Positions 55,106 through 64,000 of a stretch of DNA of 64,000 bases are shown piece by piece. Each line of letters begins with the position of its first letter. The first letter of the stretch is position 1. The position numbers and the translations under genes were made by a program. A model generated the notes under the pieces. The model was not told the DNA's origin and searched no databases. It worked only from the letters and a program-made list of their open reading frames with translations. The stretch spans positions 99,034,599 to 99,098,598 of the forward strand of contig CM060911.1 of assembly GCA_030737875.1 (NCBI GenBank). Reading direction: 5' to 3'. Source of the stretch: Allium sativum. Taxonomy: Eukaryota; Streptophyta; Magnoliopsida; Asparagales; Amaryllidaceae.

Positions 55106-58100
55106 TGTAACAACCCGGAAATGCGAGCCAGTTTAAAAATTTTATTTTGGCAATTTTAACAAATTTTGATTATTTAAAATGAATTATTTTAAATAATATC
55201 GACGAGAAATTTGTTTTGAATAGAATTAGAACTATATATTTATATACGTTGTCGTCAGAATACAAATATTTATTTATATATATAAAAGGAATTGAAAATG
55301 GCACGGTAGTTCGATAATTCGATTTCAAACTTCAATTGAATGTACCGGGTGCAAAATAAACCGGATTTTAGTGAAACCAAAAATAATAGAATCCATCTGA
55401 GAATATCTTTCCAACGAATCCGAAAAATCGAAATTTCATAGCGGGAATCAAAAGATATGTCCAAATGATAATTCAGAATAGTTGCTATGGAATTCTGGCC
55501 CTTAAAAACGAAAATTTTGCAAACGACCTCGGATTTCGATGAAACCACTTTCGTTGGATCCCCGATGTCAAGTTATTGCTAGGTTTCAAATTTCGTAATT
55601 TTTCGAATCAATATGTGAGCGTGGCGAAGGAAAACGCGTTTGACCAGTTTAAGTTGATTTTAATCGACTGGAAAATGGCCGTTTTTCAAACGGTCTCAGA
55701 ATTTGATGAAATCAGTTCTGCTAGGACCGTATTGTCAATACGAAGCTAGAAAATATTTTTCAGGAATTTTTAGAGGTAGTATGTGGCCCCGGTGATTTGA
55801 AATGTACGTTTAAAATTGAATATATAGAGTTATATTTTGATTTTGATGAAAACTGATTGAAACGATCAAATTGACCTACGATACATATCCCATTGTGTTC
55901 GGAATGGGGGTAATTAGCTATGGACGACAGACGGTGGGTCCCGTTTCGAGGTCAAAATAAAAAGGTACCTTTTTGAAATTAAAAATTATAAAATAAATAT
56001 AATATATATTATAAATCCCTTTATCCCTCCCTTCTCTCTTCAAAGTCAAACCTTCAGTTAAAAAAAATCGAGACCTCGTTCTGCCTAGCCACTGCGCCGC
56101 CGTTGGTGGTACCCACCGCCTCCGCCCTCCTCCTTCGTCCCCGCCCTCCCCTCTTCTGCTCGCTTTCCTCCTCTCTCCTCCCCGTTGAAACCGCCGCTCC
56201 CAAATCACCTGAATCGAACGATGCCCTAGCCCGACCCGCCTCCTCAGCGCCTCCCCCTCCAATCTCCGCCTTCCCTTCCCCACGACGGTGCCATAGACCC
56301 ACCGCCCCCGGCAGCTCCGAGCATCCCCCAGTCCGTCAACTCCACCTCCTCCATTCGATTGACTGTAAGCTTTTATTATTTGTTTTATTATTTTTCTTTC
56401 TTTTCTTTCTTCTTTTCAATGATTTTTACGATGTTAAAGTAATGATTTTAGCAAAGTAAAAGTCGGATTTTTAGCAAAGTAAAGGTCAAATTTTTAACAC
56501 TAAAAGGTTAGATTTTTAATTAGTAAATGTTGAGATTTTTATAACAACAAAAGACGGGATTTTTATTAAAGCGAAGACGGGATTTTTATTAAAGCAAAGA
56601 CAGGATTTTTATTAAAGCAAAGATGTGATTTTTATTAAAGCAAAGGCGTGATTTTTATTTATAACAAAGGTGATATTTTTTTATTATAGAGAGGTTAAAA
56701 ATATGATTTTTATATATGTAGCGAAATAAAAATTCGATTTTTATTATATATATGTTGAAATAAAAATGTGATTTTTATAATGATGAAATGAAAGAGCGAA
56801 ATCGTTATATAGAGAATAGCGTGATAAAAATATAATCTTTATTATATGAACATCGTTGTAAAAATAGAATTTTCATCCATATGGCATGATAATAAAAATG
56901 TGATTTTTATATACATAGCAACAATATAAAAATGTGATTTTTACATATGTAGTGGCTACGGGCAACGAAAGTGATGAAAGGCGAGCACGGTGAAGATGTT
57001 CTACAAAAGAAGAGTCGTGGCGTTTGGATTAGCTATTTGTGAGAACTTCTCACTTTAAATCTTCTTTTCTAGTTAAAAATATATACTAGGATGCAGACGG
57101 TGCTTAGTAGCACCCGACACCCGTCATCCACAGACAATGGATGGCTTGTATGTCTGATTGTTTGTTGTGATGAAAATTGATTGTGTGACGTGAAATAAAA
57201 TATTTATATAGTTAAAAATATTTTATCTTTAAAAATATTGTTTTTAACATGTGTGTGTGAATAAAAATATGTGTTTGTTTATTTTAAACCCCACACGGAT
57301 GTTGGGATGATATTTGAAGTCCACTCATCCCGATTGATTAGTTGTATGTCGATCGATTGATTAACAGGCTGTAATAAGCATTAGATATCTATATTTGATG
57401 CTTATACAGTGTGGTGCACTTTGGATGATGATTGATTATTTATTGTTGTGATTATATACATGTGTTGTATGGAATCCATATAATTAACATTATATGGTAA
57501 TTGATTGGGCCTCATTCCAATTGGGAAAATAAATAATAGAATGAAGTATATATTCATGTGTTGAATAGAATAAATAATCATGTGTTGAAAGAAATATTTT
57601 AACAATAAAATTTACATCTTTATCATATTTAAAGTTAGAAACTAACTGGAAAATAGATAAGATGAGTGGTTTCCTGGGTATTGATCTGATATTGGTTTCT
57701 GCCTTCGGCATTAATACTTAGGGAATTATTCTCTTACTACTTTACAGTTGGAGTCTGATTTGAAAATCAAACAATAGATATCATAGTTTTATAAAATATA
57801 TTAAATAATATAAATAGTCATGTGTTGATAGTGCTCATGTGTTGAAAGAAATATATATTCATGTGTTGAAAGAAATATATATTCATGTGTTGAATAGAAT
57901 AAATATTCATTTATTGAATAGAATAACGAATTTATTGAAATATATAAAGCCGTGTTGATTAGAGTTGCGCCATTTTGACGTGAACGATATTTATATCGAT
58001 TTTATTCGTTTTTAAAATGAATATAGAGAAGGAAATGATTTCAAAATATAACGTTTTGAAAATATTATCATTTATATATAAATGATATGAAATAATCAAT

Positions 58101-61100
58101 TTTGATTTGAAATTGAATTAGTTTTGAAAACGAATTTAAAACAATTTATAAAATACGTTTTGAATTAAAATCGACGAAATATATATAATATATCTATATT
58201 ATATATATAATGGCCTGAAAAGAACGCACCGTGCTGAGCAGTTCATGAATTTCGACCATTGACTTCGAATTGACGTTGCGGGAAATCAGACCGTCGGATT
58301 CTCCTAAAATGGAACTGTTGGGTTCGTATCGAAAAGAGCTTTCTAACGAATATTTGAAATTAGAAATCTAACGATTGGATTTGGAATTATGTCCAAATCA
58401 AATTTGGAAAAGGTCGCTGTAAGTGCAGTTCGATGGCCGTTGATGGAAATCGGCTGTACGGGCCTTGATAAAATTATTAAAAATATCTATAATTTGGGTA
58501 AAATCATAAGAAATGATTTGTGAAGAACTGGGATGAAAAAATCCACATTTGAAAAGATAAAAATAGATTTTTATCGAAATGAACTAGTTTTGAACTATAA
58601 TTAAAATCAATTTATTTTTGAAATAAATAAATTGAATTTGAAAGTGGTTTTGAAAATAATCAGAATTTCCAATACGTGAGTTGGACTGGAGTTGAATCGA
58701 AATTTTCTTCGGAATATTTCGATGTTGGATTTCGTGACTATACAGATATTGTTTTGGGAATTTGAAAGATATAATTTATATCGTTATTTCCAATACGATA
58801 TTTGTTGGTTTCAGAATTTGATATTGAATATAAGCTGGTATATTTTCTATTCAGAGCCTTGTATTTAATATCAAATGTGATTTGGGTTTGTCGTGAGTGG
58901 TGTCTTCATTAACACCGATTCTTAAGCCCAATAGAGAAAAAGATTAAATCTTTCTATTTAGATTTAATGAAGTGTACCAATTAAATAATGTTTAATTGGA
59001 ATTGAATTTGAATGTGATTTTGGGTTTATCGTGAACCGTGTTTTAGATGACATTGTTTCTTTAACCCAGTTAAAGATAGAATATTGATTTTTGAAAGGAT
59101 TAAAACTAACTGGAGTTTTAATGAATCTGTAATTAGATTGAAATGTGAATTGTTAATTTAAATTATCAAATTTGGAAATTGATCGGGAATGGAGTATCAC
59201 CAGTTTTGCTCAAAAGCGATAGTTAAATCTTTAATTAGATTTGAACGTGAAATGGTAATTAATTTTACCGATAGCACCGTGGTGTTAGATATGGAGTATT
59301 ACCAGTTTTGCTCCATGGGATAAATCGGTTAGGATTGGGAAATAAAATAAATAATTACTTCGGTGTGGTTCGCTAATCCCGACTAGTTTGGAAAACCATC
59401 ATATGGTTTGAAATGATATCCAAAGGAAGATTAAAGAATAAATTTAGAAGAATTTATCTTGGATAAAATTAATGGGAACCTTTCCCCAAGAATGTGAAAT
59501 CTTGTGAATAAAAGAATATTCTGAATTGGAATGAGGCGTAGGTTGTGTTTGTGTAACACGTGTTTATTATATACGCGGGTTATTAAGAAAGGCCCGGTTT
59601 ATGCGCATTCTGAATAACCAATTGGACGATAAGTCGAAGATGAAGATGGTGGTTGAAGACTGGAAGTCTTCACATCGTTTGGGTGATTACTGATGATCTT
59701 GATTGGGCTGTACACCCAAGATGAGGGAATCAGTTGGTGGTCGTCCAGACGTACTTGGAGATCGATGGATATGCGAGGAAAGTGCCTCCAGTTTCGTTCA
59801 GACCCAGAACGAACTTGTAAATGGATTGTGTGTCTGACATTGGATTTTATTCTGTGTTGATTGATCTCTATTAAATATACATCTGTTTGGCGACGGAGAA
59901 TTTATTCTCTTGCTTAACGCCCTTCTCTGAGACGTACGAGCTCAGAAGTTGTATATCGATGGACATCAGTCGCATGGAGTGAATTGCCAGTGTGGCACTC
60001 GTAAGTGGCAATTGATCAAGGCTTCTGTTTAAAAGCAAAGTCTTGTGGTTGATGATCAAAGCACGGCCTGTGTGGCGCAGCTTTGTGTATAGCGTGAATT
60101 TGCGAGCCTCACAACTCGGTATGTGTCAAAAACGGGATAGTGACTACAGGGAGAGCACGACGTTTCTTTATAGCTATGGGTGGTGTCAGTGCTTAAACTG
60201 GCTGACATTTATATACTTTTCGCCTGTGTGGTTGTTGGATACGAGGCGCCTCGGATATAGGTCTATTAGGACCGGGAAACGTGTGTTCAGGAATAACTAA
60301 TCCTCAAAAGTAAGAGAGGACCGGCGCTGAATATCCAAGGATTGCTGTGTGCGGTCCTGGGACATTTGCTAGAGTGTCTTGAACGGAGAGGAGCTTGCCC
60401 CTTGCCTTGACTCATGACGGAAATCCAATTTCCAATACGTGATATTGTGGTTTTAATGGTAGAACTAGTATGGCGACATGATATATGGTACCCATGCCAT
60501 CTATGATTGATATTTATGATTGAAATTGTTTTGACACTATACACCTATAATATTATCAAATGATTTGTTTTAAACTTACCAAGCATGTTTGGCTATTATA
60601 AGGGAAAACCCTATCCTCCGGCTTGCGTTGCATTGTGTGATGGGACCTGGGTCTTATAATAGCCTCATTTTTCCAAAAAGCATTGCGCTGTTTTGTTATA
60701 TGCACTAGTATTCTTGGGAGGAAACCCGTTCCGTGTTATACAGCATGGTCCCTTGAATTACTCTTCTTTAAAGTTAAAATAATAACTGTTTTAGTTCTCA
60801 CGCCAGTCACATGACTGACCTGGAGTTTATTATTTTAACCTAAACTCTGGGTGCTCCTATTTTCCACACGGGCAGCTAGTAGTTTTGGTTTTGCAGATTC
60901 ATATTCACAGGATACTGATTTACAGCTGGAACGATGCTCGGAAAGCTCTGTATCCGTGTACTTTCAGTTGTGTTTTGTATTGTTTTTCCGCTGCAATAAT
61001 GTATTTAAATATCTGATATTATTTGTTGTATAATATTTGTTCATACTCTGTATATTCTTGTATTCTGATGGAATTGTTGTAATAACAATGAAATGTTCTT

Positions 61101-61174
61101 CTGTTTGCATTCTGATTCGTCTTGTCCTCAATTCAATCAGGGTTTTCCTTCACGGGGAAGTTCGGGTCATCTCA
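55106..61174 (+). repeat. LARD-B 3' LTR
   Basis: 6069 bp, collinear with the 5' LTR. It retains the GGTGCT/AGCACC hairpin (57099-57114) and the palindrome GAGGCGCCTC (60243-60252). Ends GGTCATCTCA, followed by target copy CTTTC. Confidence 0.9.
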
Positions 61175-62307
61175 CTTTCCGTTGCCTTTACCAGAGTTGG
61201 ACGATCCTTCACCCGGAACCAAATTTGCCTCTAGAACCTTCTTATCAATCCTCGCATCTTCTTCCCTAACAAATCGATATTCCTTAAAATAGCATTCACC
61301 GTGATCTCTAGGTGGATTTCGTTGAAGTGAGATCTCGATTTTCATCCTATCTAGAACACCAGAAACCGCAGCCATCAAAACCGTATAACGGTCCAGTCGA
61401 TCGACCGAAGCCACATCAGCAATAAATTTTCCCAAAATTTACGCAAAGTCTCGCCTGTCCTTTGCATAATTGCCATCATATCATCACATTCTTGGGCCGT
61501 GCAATGTGAACCCTAAACTATTCGATGAATTTCCTAACCAAAACATTCCAAGAATTAACCGATTCATTTTTCGGCTACTGAAACCACATTGCAGCAATAT
61601 CCGTGAGATAAAGAGGAAAGCACTTCTCTATAACATTATCAACGCCGAAAGTACTTCATTGTGGCGCGTAAAGCGCATCAAGTGAAACTATAGGATCCTT
61701 CCTACCATCAAAAGATTCCAAAATCGGAAATTTGAAGTCTCGTGGGTTTCGAGAATTTGGAATTTCCTGAGTGAATGGACTATGAATAATGCAATCCAAG
61801 TCTGAGAGAGAGGCCCTGCCTCGAGTATATCATCAAATAATATCGGAGATTTTAGCACCATTACCATTACCATTACCAAGCCAAGATTCCAATCATTCAA
61901 ATCTACAACAGTGCCCCTGGTGTCAAGTTTAACATTAGCAAATTGTTGAGCCCAAACAAAGATATCTGGAATGTTCCTACTTCGATTGACACAAGCCTAG
62001 TAACTAAAACTACAGGAGTTTCTACATCCAAAACTGTGTCCACCAGCGCTTAAGTGACATTATCAAAACCAAACTTGGAATTTGACTAACCATGTCCTTT
62101 GCTTAACCTTGAACGGGATTGGGGTGGTTCCACCAAGCGTACCCGATCTAGTACCTGTCTCGAATTGGTGTCGACATGAGGTTGTTCTTCGAGAATTATA
62201 CCCAAGTCCCGAGCTAATCCTTGCGGAACACTTGTACTTGTTCCTATCATATTAACTTTACCCGATGGCCTTCCAAAACCTTCAATTCTTGCAAGAAGAG
62301 TATTCAT
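61175..62307 (-). pseudogene. Gag N-terminal and capsid remnant of the minus-strand gypsy element
   Basis: On the minus strand short open pieces in different frames resemble gypsy gag. The piece at 62307-62086 begins MNTLLARIEGFGRPSG. A capsid-like piece near 61480-61430 reads CDDMMAIMQRTGETLRKF, matching the common QRPGESLRDF capsid motif. The last piece (61435-61175) reads DRYTVLMAAVSGVLD and leads to the LARD-B insertion point, with the rest of gag at 47994-47717. Several frameshifts and stops separate the pieces, so it is dead. Lineage is probably Tat-like gypsy. Confidence 0.65.
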
Positions 62308-62569
62308 GGTAGCATGATGTCTTTGAAAGTTCTCTTCTTATTGGTCCAACCAAGAAGTTCCTTAGTTAAATTCTTGAAGACACCTTCGATATCCTTACGA
62401 GTAATATAGTTCGGTGGATGTCTAATAGAGAATACTTCCAAACTTTCCTCTATCCATGCTGCTTCTGAATGAGCCTAACTTTTTTGTTTCCTTTTAACCA
62501 TAGTGAAATCCGAGAGAATCTGTTTTCTCAAAAGTCCAAAATCAAAAGGGAATCTAATGCCCTTTTCCT

Positions 62570-62578
62570 GGTGCGCCA
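62570..62578 (-). other. Primer binding site candidate of the minus-strand element
   Basis: On the minus strand TGGCGCACC follows the LTR end (CAACA) by three bases. It resembles the TGGCGCC-type primer sites of many plant gypsy elements (tRNA-Asp or tRNA-Arg), with one difference. Confidence 0.4.
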
Positions 62579-62581
62579 TAA

Positions 62582-64000
62582 TGTTGACATAGGGAATTGG
62601 TCACTCGCACACACCAACAATAAATGGGTTAATGTAATGCAAATTATCCAAATATGCCAAAATATCCACAAAAAAATTGTGGAAAAGTAAAGAACACCAA
62701 GTTTATAGTGGTCCGGCACTAATGCCTACACCCACTTTCATGTACCTACTTGTCATCATTGTTACAATTACAAGAATTGTCTGAGTTTCAACACTTTGAG
62801 TTTATTAAGTTGTATTAGAGAATAATAAATTCCTTATAAATCTCCTATAAGGCCATAATCATCTTCTTCAATCCGAAATGTGTAAAAGATGATTTCAAGT
62901 TCAAATATGTCCAAAAGCGAGCTAAGTGTTAATCTCAATGTCTGGATTTTGAAAGTAAACTTCTATGTGAAGTTTATAAGTCCAAACGATAGTCCAAATC
63001 CATATAAACCACCATGGAAGCCTTTGATGATCTCCAAAGAGAGCTTTCCCATATGTAATATAGCAGCCAAAAGTACAAATAGCCAACCCCTATTTTTGCC
63101 AAGCGAGGTGGTATTTATAACTTGAGTTGGTCGGCATCAACCAAAATTTTTGTTTACTGGGAGTCATGCCAATCTTGGGATTGGAACAACTCCCTAAGAG
63201 TTAGCCAAAATTCAAGTAGTTGCTGAAAATTCATATCCGGGCCAGAGTGCTGAAAATCACAGATCAACACGTGTAGATGCTCCAAAATAGCATGATCTAC
63301 ATGCTTCGATGACTTACCAGATCAGCACGTGTAGATCCCCAGGATTGGAAATTGCCTAAGATGCCAAAACCGAAGTACACAAGAACTTTTAAGTGATCGG
63401 TATGTGTTGATCAAGTAGTTTCCAATTTTCCAAATCCAAGCCGAATTACGTATCCCGAAGTGTTTATCAATCCCTAGAAATCCTTGATCAGCACGATGCG
63501 TGCAAGCCATTTCTAATGATTGCTTCGATCAGCTTTTTTTGAATGTTCCAAAATCCAAAGAGTATTTAGTATCCCAGGGACATGAAAACGTATTTCATAT
63601 CCCAAGGATACGAAATACAAATTTCGTATCCGCTCTATTCCAGAGATATGAAATTATGATCCACCTTTGCCTATGCCAAATCCGAGTTTTGCTTTATGTT
63701 TTGGGTGATCAATATGAGGTGCCCGTGTATTTTAGGTGATCAACACAAGAGTGTAGCTTGTCATCGCAGGTTTTTAGCTCAGTTTTGTAGGTGATCCGGC
63801 TGATGCGATCACCACATTTCGACTGATCAACAAGTGTTTGACACATGTATTTTGAGTTGATCCGATCCAAGAGTTTAACCATACTTTCAACTCAATTCCG
63901 AGCACTTCGCGACTTCGACCAAATCACTTGTTGCTTCCAAGAGAACGTACTTGAGTCCAGAGTACTTAGTGTTAACCAGCCTTTTGGTCTGATTCCCAAA
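62582..64000 (-). repeat. 5' LTR of the minus-strand gypsy element, continues beyond the window
   Basis: From the putative LTR end at 62582 to the window edge. The part from about 63065 is homologous to 44520-45450. Includes TTTATAGTGGTCCGGCACTA (62700-62720), a common plant LTR motif, the minus-strand TATA-like box near 63112, and short TATCCCAGGGATATGAAA-type repeats (63560-63650). LTR length is at least 1.4 kb; the outer end is not in the window. Confidence 0.6.

Larger units (their letters stand above)
47995..61174 (+). mobile_element. Complete LARD-B element with 6.07-kb LTRs
   Basis: 13,180 bp flanked by CTTTC, with LTRs of 6068 and 6069 bp (TGTAACAACCCGG to TCTCA) around 1043 bp of non-coding DNA. 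Primer site at 54066-54077 and polypurine tract at 55093-55105. The LTRs show about 21 differences in the first 420 bp by eye, so this insertion is clearly older than LARD-A. It sits in gag of an older element in the opposite orientation. No protein domain found; it must have depended on proteins from another element. Confidence 0.9.

Noticed and set aside
56103..56459. Pro/Ser-rich plus-strand frame of about 118 codons in the LARD-B leader
   Set aside because: No ATG at its start, low complexity, and it runs through the predicted 5' splice site. Not supported as a gene.

Overview
This window looks like gene-free, repeat-dense nuclear DNA of a flowering plant. Almost every base belongs to LTR retrotransposons stacked inside one another. 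I see no host protein-coding gene, tRNA, rRNA or CRISPR array. The plant assignment rests on Ty3/gypsy elements with initiator-tRNA-Met primer sites (TGGTATCAGAGC), a Tekay/Del-type gag-pol with a C-terminal chromodomain-like tail, and plant promoter motifs (TGGGCC, telo-box AACCCTAA). The species cannot be named from the sequence. LARD-A and LARD-B are my working labels for two related families of non-coding elements with giant LTRs.

Layout. (1) 1-17818 plus 43010-44514: a rearranged cluster of LARD-B pieces. It holds an LTR end and LTR fragment (464-2985), an LTR plus internal domain (3094-9354), an inverted LTR piece (9355-about 12104), and a forward LTR plus truncated internal domain. (2) 17819-43004: a Tekay/Del element with 3.3-kb LTRs and TSD ATTGC, inserted in that last LARD-B LTR. 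Its pol is broken: RT is fused to the tail of integrase. (3) 24197-38593: a complete LARD-A element (TSD GGTTG; LTRs 6709 and 6595 bp; internal domain only 1093 bp), inserted inside the Tekay element. (4) 44515-47994 and 61175-64000: a decayed minus-strand gypsy element with gag remnants. (5) 47995-61174: a complete LARD-B element (TSD CTTTC; LTRs 6068 and 6069 bp; internal domain 1043 bp), inserted in the gag of that old element.

How the parts may work together. The LARDs encode nothing recognisable. They share the primer site, the polypurine tract and the motif just before it with Tekay/Del elements, so they were probably copied by proteins of such elements (inference). Their non-coding internal domains and LTRs carry hairpins whose two arms change together between copies, which suggests selection on RNA structure. 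A separate hairpin module of about 90 bp occurs in six copies, shared between the Tekay LTRs and the LARD-A LTRs. All three LTR types also show the same order of promoter, short leader, good 5' splice site, kilobases of sequence, then a good 3' splice site near the LTR end. This suggests that most of each giant LTR could be spliced from some transcripts.

Relative age follows from nesting and from LTR divergence counted by eye. LARD-A and Tekay LTR pairs differ by about 1 percent. The complete LARD-B pair differs by about 5 percent over its first 400 bp. The minus-strand element is older still.
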